Origin: an uncultured Clostridium sp.
GTDB lineage: Bacteria > Bacillota > Clostridia > TANB77 > CAG-508
Assembly (NCBI GenBank): GCA_947062645.1
Contig: CAMSQT010000014.1
Coordinates: forward strand, 1-12,865
Direction of reading: 5' to 3'
Length of the DNA: 12,865 nucleotides
Under the pieces are notes generated by a model. That model searched no databases and was not told the origin of the DNA. It saw only the letters and a program-made list of their open reading frames with translations. This document shows positions 5,850 to 12,362 of the stretch, piece by piece. Numbering within the stretch: the stretch's first letter is position 1; each line of letters opens with the position of its first letter. Position numbers and translations under genes: made by a program.

Positions 5850-7043
5850 TATTTGTCACCTTCCTTTCTTAATCCCAAGTAACGATAAGGATTGTTAATT
5901 TTATCAGTTTTTACAATTTCTAATAAATCAGTATAAACGGATTCAATGTCTTCTGCTTTGGTATCTCTACCACCAATTCCATAAACATAGTTTACAGTTG
6001 GTACATGTTTATTTTCTACATACATAGCTGAGGTTACATCTTCGAATAAAGCTCCACCAGCAGAATTTAGTGAATCAGCTCTGTCTAAAATAGCAATAGC
6101 TTTTACATGTGAAATGGCATTTGCTATTTCTTTAGCAGGGAAAGGACGGTAAACACGAACTTTTAAAAGCCCTGCTTTGATACCTTTGGCTCTTAAATTG
6201 TCAATAACGAATTTGGTGGTTCCTGCTGTTGAATTCATACAAACGATAGCAACTTCGGCATCTTCTAGTTGATATTCTTCAAATAAAGAATAACTTCTTC
6301 CTGTCATTTTTTCAAAGTCTTTTGCTACATCTAAAATAACTTGTTTTGCATTTTTCATCGCGATTGCTTGCTGAGCCTTATGCTCAAATAAATAAGCTTG
6401 TAAGTCTAATGGTCCGGACTGCAATCGGTTCTTCTTTATTTAATAAGTAATGTTCTGGTTTATATTCTCCTACAAATTCTTTTACTTTATCATCTTCTAC
6501 TAATTCAATGTTTTCAATGGCGTGAGAGGTAATAAATCCATCTTGACATACCATTAAAGGAAGTCTTACGTCCTTATGTTCTGCAATTCTATGAGCCATT
6601 AAGGTATTATCGTAAGCTTCTTGATTATTTTCACTAAATAGCATAATCCAACCAGAATCTCTTACTCCCATGGCATCGGAATGGTCACAGTGAATATTTA
6701 AAGGTCCTGATACAGCTCTGTTTACTAAAGATAGAACGATTGGCAAACGTAAACTAGAAACAATATAAATCATTTCCCACATTAAAGATAATCCATTTGC
6801 TGAAGTAGCTGTCATAGCTCTTGCTCCTGCAGACTCTGCTCCAATACAAGCAGACATAGCACTGTGTTCACTTTCAACTGCCACAAATTCAGTATCAACC
6901 GATCCATTAGCAACGAAAGTGGAAAAATATTGAGGTATTTCAGTAGAAGGGGTAATAGGGAAGGCTGCTACAACATCAGGATTAATTTGTTTCATAGCAG
7001 TTGCGGCTGCTTCATTACCACTTAATCTTTCTCTTATACTCAT
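5849..7043 (-). CDS. porA: Pyruvate:ferredoxin oxidoreductase alpha subunit, split by a +1 frameshift at CGG
   Basis: Alpha subunit of the same enzyme, 397 residues after joining frames. FPITPSTEIPQYF (28-40) and VESEHSAMSACIGAESAGARAMT-type sequence are hallmark TPP-facing motifs; NIHCDHSDAMGVRDSGW and the C-terminal YGIGGRDTKAEDI are also typical. The first frame (7043-6384) would end after 219 residues. At codon 210, GCA GTC CGG ACC, removing the C gives A-V-G-P-L-D and joins without gap to FEHKAQQAIAMKNA, matching the family pattern GPLDL...FEHK. The start ATG lies one base after the porD stop, with GGAGG upstream. The stop TAA overlaps the porB ATG. No other lesion is visible in the gene. 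Confidence 0.92.
6413..6416 (-). other. +1 frameshift site CGG-A in porA
   Basis: Minus-strand reading is CCG ATT GCA GTC CGG ACC ATT. Removing the C of CGG gives GTC GGA CCA TTA GAC (V-G-P-L-D), the conserved GPLDL motif of PorA. Unshifted reading ends after nine more codons following CGG. Confidence 0.85.
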
Positions 7044-7044
7044 T

Positions 7045-7339
7045 TTATCCCTCCTCCTTCATTTCAATTGCACCAAAAGGGCAAACCTTAGCACATACGC
7101 CACACCCTTTGCAATAATCATAATTAAAATTTTCTCTTAAACATTCTTTGTTTACTGGAATGGCATCTTCAGGGCAAACAGGGAAACAAAGTCCACATTG
7201 TTTACATTTATCGCTTAAAAAAACAGGGCGAATGCTTCTCCAATCTCCAGTCTTAAACTCTTTGGCATTTCCAGCAGTATAAATGTCGCCACCGAGTGGT
7301 TAGCTTCTCCATAGGAGTATTATTATTAATTTCGGTCAT
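7045..7339 (-). CDS. porD: Pyruvate:ferredoxin oxidoreductase delta subunit (2[4Fe-4S]), split by a +1 frameshift at CGG
   Basis: Ferredoxin-like electron-transfer subunit of Por, 97 residues when joined; neither frame alone gives a normal-sized protein. After the shift it reads TGGDIYTAGNAKEFKTGDWRS, the family's N-terminal block in one segment of 16-36, then two cluster motifs, CKQCGLCFPVCP (45-56) and CKGCGVCAKVCP (76-87). Start ATG 7339 overlaps the porC stop (ATGA) and follows GGAGG. The shift is at codon 16: ACC ACT CGG TGG; removing C gives T-T-G-G-D. Unshifted, translation ends after 28 residues before any Cys cluster. The stop TAA is followed after one base by the porA ATG. Confidence 0.9.
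7291..7294 (-). other. +1 frameshift site CGG-T in porD
   Basis: Minus-strand reading is CTA ACC ACT CGG TGG CGA. Removing the C of CGG gives ACC ACT GGT GGC GAC ATT (T-T-G-G-D-I), corresponding to the conserved Gly-Gly before the TGDWRS block in PorD proteins. Confidence 0.85.
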
Positions 7340-7914
7340 ATCTTTTTAACCTCCTTTAATGCTAATTCTAATGCCTTCATATTGCCTTCAATTACTTCTG
7401 GCTTTTTAGCAAATTTATGTTTAAATGATTCCTTCATGTCTTCTAATAAAGCTTCATCAGTCATGATACCGCTTACCTTTATAATGGCGGCAAGCATTGG
7501 TGTATTTGGGAAATATTTTCCTAAAGCTTCTATGGATATTTTTCGTGCATCAATAGTATAGATATTTCCTTTATATCCTTTCAAAGCAGTTTTTAAGTAA
7601 TCTGCTGATTTAGTTGTGTTAATAACAATGGCACCAGTTTCTTTTAGACCTGCTGTTACATCAACACATTCTAGTAAAGTATCGTCAACTACTACAACAT
7701 AATCAGGTTCGTAAATGTTACTATGAATATGAATAGGATTGCTACTAATACGGTTATATGCTGTGATAGGCGCTCCCATTCTTTCTGGCCCATATTCTGG
7801 AAAACCTTGAATGTATTTTCCGGTGTTAAAGGCAGCGTCAGCTAATAATAAAGATGCTGTTTTGGCACCTTGACCGCCTCTACCATGCCATCTAATTTCG
7901 ATTAAGTCATTCAT
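7336..7914 (-). CDS. porC: Pyruvate:ferredoxin oxidoreductase gamma subunit
   Basis: Gamma subunit (also called PorG), 192 residues, CoA-binding domain of the oxidoreductase. EIRWHGRGGQGAKTAS (6-21), FPEYGPERMGAPITAYNRI and PNTPMLAAIIKVSGI are family signatures. First gene of the operon, with GGAGG upstream of ATG 7914 and a strong promoter at 7954-7982. It is the only Por gene here with no CGG codon and no frameshift. Its TGA stop overlaps the porD start. The order gamma-delta-alpha-beta is that of Thermotoga and archaeal Por; close similarity to PorA/PorB of that group favours pyruvate over branched 2-oxoacids, but the substrate is inferred. Confidence 0.94.
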   Translation of the reverse strand: MNDLIEIRWHGRGGQGAKTASLLLADAAFNTGKYIQGFPEYGPERMGAPITAYNRISSNPIHIHSNIYEPDYVVVVDDTLLECVDVTAGLKETGAIVINTTKSADYLKTALKGYKGNIYTIDARKISIEALGKYFPNTPMLAAIIKVSGIMTDEALLEDMKESFKHKFAKKPEVIEGNMKALELALKEVKKI

Positions 7915-7953
7915 GTTTTGATAGCCTCCTTTTTATTTATTTTTTATGGCTTT

Positions 7954-7982
7954 AGTATATGCCTAAAAATAATCCATGTCAA
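7954..7982 (-). promoter_or_regulatory. SigmaA promoter of the por operon
   Basis: On the minus strand TTGACA (7982-7977), 17 bases, TATACT (7959-7954). It starts directly beyond the T-run of the terminator at 7991, so regulator gene end, terminator and por promoter are packed into about 70 bases. Confidence 0.85.
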
Positions 7983-7984
7983 GT

Positions 7985-8027
7985 AAAAAAAGTCGAATTA
8001 GAATAAGTATTCTAATTCGACTTTTTT
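7985..8027. terminator. Bidirectional intrinsic terminator after the XRE gene
   Basis: AGTCGAATTAGAATA (7991-8005) and TATTCTAATTCGACT (8008-8022) form a perfect stem with the innermost pairs probably open. A T6 run follows on the plus strand (8022-8027) and a T7 run on the minus strand (7991-7985). Its natural use is termination of the minus-strand XRE gene ending at 8026. Confidence 0.9.
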
Positions 8028-8634
8028 ATTTAGTTAACACTTTTTTATTCCAAGTTTTTTTATGGCATTTAGGACATTTCATATATCTTGTTCTTCCATA
8101 GTGCATTGCCAATAATACACTTTTATAAGTTGGAATATATTTATAATGGCAATTATCACATTCATAATAACCTGCGGTTTGTTCAATTTTAATAACATTT
8201 ATGATTCCTACTGTAAAAACAATGCTTCCTCCCAAAATAAGCAATATTCTTATTACAGAATGCATCTGAACAAAACATGCTACAAAGACTAAAATTAAAA
8301 ATGTTATAGTAGAAATATACCCAATAACCATTTCAAGTCTTAACATTTCTTTATCTGTTTCTTCTTTTTGTTTTTTCATTTCTAATAAGTTTTCTTCTGC
8401 TTTTTGATTATAATTATCCATTTTAAGAACCTCCCCACTTAATAATTCATTTACGCTAATATCAAGTTCATTGCATAATTCTAGCATGATAGAAGAGTCA
8501 GGCATACCTTTACCTGTTTCCCACTTTGATATTGCTCTGTCTGTAATATTTAGTTTCTCTGCGAGTTCTGCTTGTGTCATATTTTTGTTTTTTCTACAGT
8601 TAGCAATGAACTTTCCTATCTTTGCTTGATCCAT
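8026..8634 (-). CDS. XRE-family regulator with two membrane helices and a C-terminal zinc ribbon
   Basis: 202 residues in three parts. Residues 6-65 are an XRE helix-turn-helix (MTQAELAEKLNITDRAISKWETGKGMPD). Residues 75-100 are charged, probably coiled coil. Two hydrophobic helices follow (about 103-122 and 127-148). The C-terminus has CDNC (159-162) and CPKC (187-190), a likely zinc ribbon. DNA binding at the membrane in response to an unknown signal is inferred. GGAGG precedes the ATG, with a promoter at 8661-8689 and a strong terminator directly after the stop. The target is unknown; neighbouring hydrolase and acetyltransferase genes or itself are candidates. HTH plus TM architectures of this kind are common in Firmicutes. 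Confidence 0.88.
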   Translation of the reverse strand: MDQAKIGKFIANCRKNKNMTQAELAEKLNITDRAISKWETGKGMPDSSIMLELCNELDISVNELLSGEVLKMDNYNQKAEENLLEMKKQKEETDKEMLRLEMVIGYISTITFLILVFVACFVQMHSVIRILLILGGSIVFTVGIINVIKIEQTAGYYECDNCHYKYIPTYKSVLLAMHYGRTRYMKCPKCHKKTWNKKVLTK

Positions 8635-8660
8635 ATGTTTTACCTCCTTCCTTTAATAAT

Positions 8661-8689
8661 ATTGTAAGATTCTTATTTCTAAAAGTAAA
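8661..8689 (-). promoter_or_regulatory. Promoter of the XRE gene
   Basis: Minus strand TTTACT (8689-8684), 17 bases, TACAAT (8666-8661), 27 bases before the start codon. The -10 box is good and the -35 box fair. Confidence 0.6.
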
Positions 8690-8692
8690 CAT

Positions 8693-8725
8693 ACTAATCG
8701 TTGAGTGAGGAAAACAACGATTAGT
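8693..8725 (-). terminator. Hairpin terminator downstream of the hydrolase gene
   Basis: ACTAATCGTTG (8693-8703) and CAACGATTAGT (8715-8725) form a perfect 11-bp stem with an 11-base loop. On the minus strand it follows the hydrolase stop by about 10 bases and is followed by a moderately T-rich ATGTTTACTTTT. The tail is not a clean T-run and doubles as the -35 region of the XRE promoter. Confidence 0.65.
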
Positions 8726-8735
8726 AGAGTTGTAG

Positions 8736-9503
8736 TTATCTAATTACCTTTTTTAAAACTTTATTAAATTGTTCAGGTGTGTCCATATTAACGATATGTC
8801 CTGCTCCAGAAAATTCTACATATTCACTATCTGGCTCTGATTCATGCCAAATAACGCAGGCTTTTTTCGCCATATCATTATCATATTCTCCAACTCCAAT
8901 TAAAAGCGGATAATCTCTTTTTGGTGTTTTATATTTATTAACTAATTTACTAAGTGTTGCAAGATGTCTAAACGAACTCTTTTTAAATCCTAAATTCATC
9001 TGATAAAATTTTTCTTGTGCTTCCTTTGTATATGCTGATATTTTTTTATTATCTTTTGCAAATGCTTTTATAGAAAACATTGCCTTTAACATCATTTTCA
9101 TTTGCTGTTTTGTATTACCTTTTTGTAAACCTTTATCGAAATTATTATTATCATATCCACCTATACAAGTTAGAGAGGATACTTTGCTTGGATATTTATT
9201 GGCAAAATCTTGGACTAATACTGCTCCAATAGACACGCCAACTAAATTGATTTTACTAATTTTTTCTATTTCCATAATTTGATTTATATAAAGAGCAGTA
9301 TCTTCGATTGTTCCTTTTCCTATTGATTTGCCATGTCCTATTAAATCCATTGTAATAACTCTATAATCTCTAAAATAATCTAATTGCGTATCGAAACAAG
9401 TATGATTGGCAAATGCAGGGTGTATAAATATTATTGCACTCCCAACTTTGGTATCATTAGTCCAATAGTAAATTGAAGTATTTTCTAATTTCTTTTCAAT
9501 CAT
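8736..9503 (-). CDS. Alpha/beta-fold hydrolase
   Basis: Cytoplasmic alpha/beta hydrolase of 255 residues, a common length for this superfamily. The oxyanion-hole segment is FIHPAF (26-31); MDLIGHGKS follows beta-4 (52-60). The nucleophile elbow is G-V-S-I-G with Ser91; Asp208 lies in GVGEYD and His236 in SGAGH, completing a plausible triad. A helical cap of about 70 residues (115-190) lies between. Substrate cannot be told from sequence. AAGGAG is 10-11 bases before the ATG. The acetyltransferase stop is 34 bases upstream with no terminator, so the two are probably one transcript ending at the hairpin 8693-8725. Confidence 0.9.
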   Translation of the reverse strand: MIEKKLENTSIYYWTNDTKVGSAIIFIHPAFANHTCFDTQLDYFRDYRVITMDLIGHGKSIGKGTIEDTALYINQIMEIEKISKINLVGVSIGAVLVQDFANKYPSKVSSLTCIGGYDNNNFDKGLQKGNTKQQMKMMLKAMFSIKAFAKDNKKISAYTKEAQEKFYQMNLGFKKSSFRHLATLSKLVNKYKTPKRDYPLLIGVGEYDNDMAKKACVIWHESEPDSEYVEFSGAGHIVNMDTPEQFNKVLKKVIR

Positions 9504-9537
9504 AGTTAATTAGCTCCTTTTTAAATTGTAAATTGTA

Positions 9538-10092
9538 TCATAACTCTTTTATGATTCTGCAAGGATTTCCTACTGCTACTACATTTGATGGTATATCTTT
9601 ATTAACTATGCTTCCTGCACCAATTACAACATTGTCCCCAATAGTTACTCCCGGAAGTACAACGACATTTCCTCCAATCCATACATTATTTCCAACTTTA
9701 ATTGGTCTTGCATATTCTAATCCTTTATTTCTTTTTTCAACATCTAGTGGATGTCCTGCTGTATAAAAGCTACAATTTGGTGCAATAAATACATTATCTC
9801 CAAATTGAACTTTATTTCCATCTAATATAATTAAATTATGATTAGCATAAAAATTTTCTCCAATTTCTATATTGTATCCATAATCGCACATAAAAGGTTG
9901 TTCAATATAAAAATTATCTTTGTATTTTCCTAAAATGCTTTCCATTATACTTGTTCTACTCTCTATATTTGATGGTTTTATATTATTATATGCAAAGCAT
10001 TTATCTTTTACTTTTATTCTCTCTTTTATAAGTTCTTCATCATAATTAGCATTATATATTTCTCCTGCTAACATTTTATCTTTTTCAGACAT
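9538..10092 (-). CDS. Sugar O-acetyltransferase (maltose/galactoside acetyltransferase family)
   Basis: Hexapeptide-repeat acetyltransferase of 184 residues that transfers acetyl from acetyl-CoA to a sugar hydroxyl. The N-terminal Mac domain is MSEKDKMLAGEIYNANYDEEL. Left-handed beta-helix repeats run from about 70 to 175 (IEIGEN, VQFGDN, VFIAPN, IKVGNN, VWIGGN, VTIGDN, VVIGAG). Catalytic His114 is in FYTAGHPLD, and the family end VVAVGNPCRIIKEL is present. The acceptor sugar is unknown. Strong GGAGG before the ATG; promoter at 10156-10184. It heads a likely two-gene transcript with the hydrolase. Confidence 0.93.
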   Translation of the reverse strand: MSEKDKMLAGEIYNANYDEELIKERIKVKDKCFAYNNIKPSNIESRTSIMESILGKYKDNFYIEQPFMCDYGYNIEIGENFYANHNLIILDGNKVQFGDNVFIAPNCSFYTAGHPLDVEKRNKGLEYARPIKVGNNVWIGGNVVVLPGVTIGDNVVIGAGSIVNKDIPSNVVAVGNPCRIIKEL

Positions 10093-10155
10093 AATATTAT
10101 TCCTCCTCTATAACTTACGGTTATCGACATTTATGTACCAAAACTAATCCATTTT

Positions 10156-10184
10156 ATTAAACCATTAAAAAGTTACAATGTCAA
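10156..10184 (-). promoter_or_regulatory. Promoter of the acetyltransferase-hydrolase transcript
   Basis: Minus strand TTGACA (10184-10179), 17 bases, TTTAAT (10161-10156). It lies back to back with the plus-strand promoter at 10198, only 13 bases apart. Confidence 0.7.
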
Positions 10185-10197
10185 ATAAAATTCCTAC

Positions 10198-10225
10198 TTT
10201 ACAAATCCAAAAAATTTGATATAAT
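10198..10225 (+). promoter_or_regulatory. Promoter of the gene at 10261 and possibly fprA-rubredoxin
   Basis: TTTACA (10198-10203), 16 bases, TATAAT (10220-10225). No terminator is seen between 10971 and 11012, so the transcript may run through fprA and rubredoxin to the terminator at 12334. Confidence 0.7.
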
Positions 10226-10260
10226 AAAAAAGAAATAAAAATTTAAAAGGGGGAATTATT

Positions 10261-10971
10261 ATGAAAAAAGGATTAGTCATAGGACTTATCATAGGAGTTA
10301 TCGTCCTAGCAGCTATTGCAGGAGGAGCTTATTTTTTCATGAACAACTTTATGGGAAGAGCAAAAGTAGTAGAAGAACTATCACAAATTGAAGAGGTTAC
10401 AAAATCAGGAGAAATTGACATAGAAAAATTAAACGAAATTACAGATCGAACAGTAACAACTGGAAAATATAAAGCAGTAGAAAAAGCAGCTAAAAACTAT
10501 GCCAAAGACTTATTTACCAAAGCAAACGAAATGAAAAACTTATTACAAGACGAAAAATTAGGACAAATGTTAACAGCAAGCAACTATCAAGCAGACGGAC
10601 CAGAATTTGTAGAATCTAAAAAATATGTAAATGAAGCAAAACAAAAATTACAAGACGGAAAAGCAGAAATGTTAGGACTTATAGAAGAAGCAAAAATCAA
10701 CTCATATATAGAAGCCCAAACAACAGACACAAGTTGTATAGAACTATATAAACAACTTTTAGCAGAAGACATTAACATGCCAGAATCAGAGAAAAAAGAG
10801 TTAGAAACATCAGTAGACAAGATAGTATCAGCCTTAGACATCGAATTAGAAGTACTTGACTTTTTAACCCAAAATAAAGGGAAATGGAAAGTTGAAGGAG
10901 AACAAATTTTATTTGATTCAAACACACTTGTTATAAAATATAATTCATTTTTAACAAGATTAAGAATATAA
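10261..10971 (+). CDS. Membrane-anchored helical protein of unknown function
   Basis: 236 residues that I cannot assign to a characterised family. MKKGLVIGLIIGVIVLAAIAG (1-21) and the following AYFF form one N-terminal transmembrane helix (about 4-27) or uncleaved signal anchor, with no lipobox Cys. The remainder, probably outside the membrane, is almost entirely helical and charged (KVVEELSQIEEVTKSGEIDI, then long Lys/Glu-rich helices), ending with a beta-like stretch KGKWKVEGEQILFDSNTLVI. AAGGGGG precedes the ATG and the promoter is at 10198. It lies 40 bases upstream of fprA, so co-transcription is likely, but this gives no functional clue. No CGG codon and no lesion. Confidence 0.8.
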   Translation: MKKGLVIGLIIGVIVLAAIAGGAYFFMNNFMGRAKVVEELSQIEEVTKSGEIDIEKLNEITDRTVTTGKYKAVEKAAKNYAKDLFTKANEMKNLLQDEKLGQMLTASNYQADGPEFVESKKYVNEAKQKLQDGKAEMLGLIEEAKINSYIEAQTTDTSCIELYKQLLAEDINMPESEKKELETSVDKIVSALDIELEVLDFLTQNKGKWKVEGEQILFDSNTLVIKYNSFLTRLRI

Positions 10972-11011
10972 TTGGCAAAAATTAGACATAATTGATAAGG
11001 AGGAAACAATC

Positions 11012-12196
11012 ATGAAAGATACCAAAATAACAGAAAATATCAAATATATAGGAGCAGACGATAAAGACATTCGATTATTTGAAGCACAATATGAAGTACC
11101 AAACGGAATGGCATACAATTCATACCTAATAAAAGATGAAAAAAATGTTGTCTTCGATACCGTTGATAGAAAAGTTACTGATATTTGGCTAGAAAATTTA
11201 GAAAAAGAATTAAATGGTAGAAAACTGGATTATTTGATTGTTTCTCATTTAGAGCCAGATCATGCCTATAACATAGGACTATTAGCAAAGAAATATCCGG
11301 AAATGAAAATTGTAGGAAATACCATGACCTTTAACATACTACCCAACTTTTTTCAAATCGACGATTTAACCAATAGAAAAATAGTGGTAAAAGAAGGTGA
11401 TACCCTAAAACTTGGAGAACACACCTTGCAATTTTTCATGGCACCAATGGTACATTGGCCAGAAGTCATGGTAACCTATGAACAAAGTCAAAAAATATTA
11501 TTTACAGCCGATGGATTTGGAAAATTTGGAACATTAGACACAGAAGAAGACTGGGATTGCGAAGCTCGTAGATATTATTTTGGCATTGTTGGAAAATATG
11601 GTGAGCAAGTACAAGCTTTACTAAAAAAAGCAGAAACCTTAGATATCCAAATGATTTGTCCATTACATGGGCCTATCCTAAAAGAAAATTTAGGGCATTA
11701 TCTTGAAAAATATCATATTTGGAGTAGCTATCAGCCAGAAAATGAAGGGATATTAATTGCATGTGCTTCTATTTATGGAAATACTTTAGAAGTAGCCAAA
11801 AAACTAAAGGAAATATTGGAACAAAAAGGTGCAAAAAAAGTAGTTTTAACCGATTTAGTAACAGAAGATATGGCAGAAGCAGTAGAAGACGCCTTCCGTT
11901 ATGACAAAATGATACTAGCAGCCTCTAGTTATAATGCAGGTGTATTTGTGCCAATGGAACAATTTTTACACAAATTAGAAGCAAGAAATTACCAAAATAG
12001 AAAAATAGGTATCATAGAAAATGGCTCTTGGGCGCCATCTGCAGGAAAAACCATAAAGAATATGTTACAAGAAATGAAAGATATTACAATAGTAGAGCCA
12101 TCTATTACCATTAAATCAACCATGAAGAAAGAAAATATAGAGCAATTAGAGAATTTGGCAGATTCTATGATAGGAGGTGAATCAGATGAAATATAA
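11012..12196 (+). CDS. fprA: Flavodiiron protein (A-type flavoprotein, O2/NO reductase)
   Basis: Cytoplasmic reductase of O2 to water and/or NO to N2O that protects anaerobes, 394 residues, normal length. The metallo-beta-lactamase-like domain (about 1-245) carries the diiron ligands His79-x-Glu81-x-Asp83-His84 (SHLEPDHA), His148 (APMVHWP), Asp167 (FTADGFG) and His219 (PLHGP). The flavodoxin domain (about 247-390) begins ILIACASIYGNT (FMN phosphate loop) and has SSYNAG and ENGSWAPSAG. No fused rubredoxin domain; instead a separate rubredoxin gene overlaps its last 11 bases and is the expected electron donor. AAGGAGG precedes the ATG. Confidence 0.95.
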   Translation: MKDTKITENIKYIGADDKDIRLFEAQYEVPNGMAYNSYLIKDEKNVVFDTVDRKVTDIWLENLEKELNGRKLDYLIVSHLEPDHAYNIGLLAKKYPEMKIVGNTMTFNILPNFFQIDDLTNRKIVVKEGDTLKLGEHTLQFFMAPMVHWPEVMVTYEQSQKILFTADGFGKFGTLDTEEDWDCEARRYYFGIVGKYGEQVQALLKKAETLDIQMICPLHGPILKENLGHYLEKYHIWSSYQPENEGILIACASIYGNTLEVAKKLKEILEQKGAKKVVLTDLVTEDMAEAVEDAFRYDKMILAASSYNAGVFVPMEQFLHKLEARNYQNRKIGIIENGSWAPSAGKTIKNMLQEMKDITIVEPSITIKSTMKKENIEQLENLADSMIGGESDEI

Positions 12197-12323
12197 ATGT
12201 ACTGTTTGTGGCTATATTTACGATGACGAAAAAGAAAGTGTAAAATTTGAAGAATTACCAGATGATTGGACTTGTCCTTTATGTGGGGTTAGCAAAGATT
12301 TATTTGAAAAAGTAGAAGAATAA
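12186..12323 (+). CDS. Rubredoxin
   Basis: A 45-residue rubredoxin, one-electron carrier with an Fe(Cys)4 site: CTVCGY (5-10) and CPLCG (30-34). FEELPDDWTCPLCGVSKDLFEKVEE is typical (given here as one known family block, residues 21-45). It is slightly shorter than usual (52-54) because the loop after YIYDDEKES is trimmed. The start ATG lies inside the end of fprA, with GGAGG at 12173-12177, so translation is coupled. It presumably feeds electrons to the flavodiiron protein. An intrinsic terminator follows 11 bases after the stop. Confidence 0.95.
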   Translation: MKYKCTVCGYIYDDEKESVKFEELPDDWTCPLCGVSKDLFEKVEE

Positions 12324-12333
12324 AAAATGGAAA

Positions 12334-12362
12334 AGGAAGAATTAATTTTCTTCCTATTTTTC
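12334..12362. terminator. Terminator of the fprA-rubredoxin transcript
   Basis: AGGAAGAA (12334-12341) pairs with TTCTTCCT (12348-12355), loop TTAATT, followed by ATTTTTCTT. An upstream A-run (12323-12334 region) could give the opposite strand a T-rich tail, so it may also end the convergent 54-residue gene, whose stop codon lies within the stem. Confidence 0.75.

Noticed and set aside
1742..7294. Ordinary pseudogenes as explanation for the four broken genes
   Set aside because: Each gene has a single lesion of identical kind at the same codon, and everything downstream is conserved. Random decay would give varied indels and stops. Not fully excluded without reads.
1742..7294. Homopolymer sequencing errors
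   Set aside because: The extra base is a C before GG in contexts TCGG, TCGG, CCGG and CCGG, not a long homopolymer. The many A and T runs of six or more inside genes cause no frame break. A motif-specific error remains possible.
1730..7310. Classical programmed +1 frameshift with slippery P-site codon and Shine-Dalgarno-like stimulator
   Set aside because: The codons before CGG (GCT, ACT, GTC, ACC) do not allow consistent re-pairing, and there is no shared stop codon or upstream SD-like element at all four sites.
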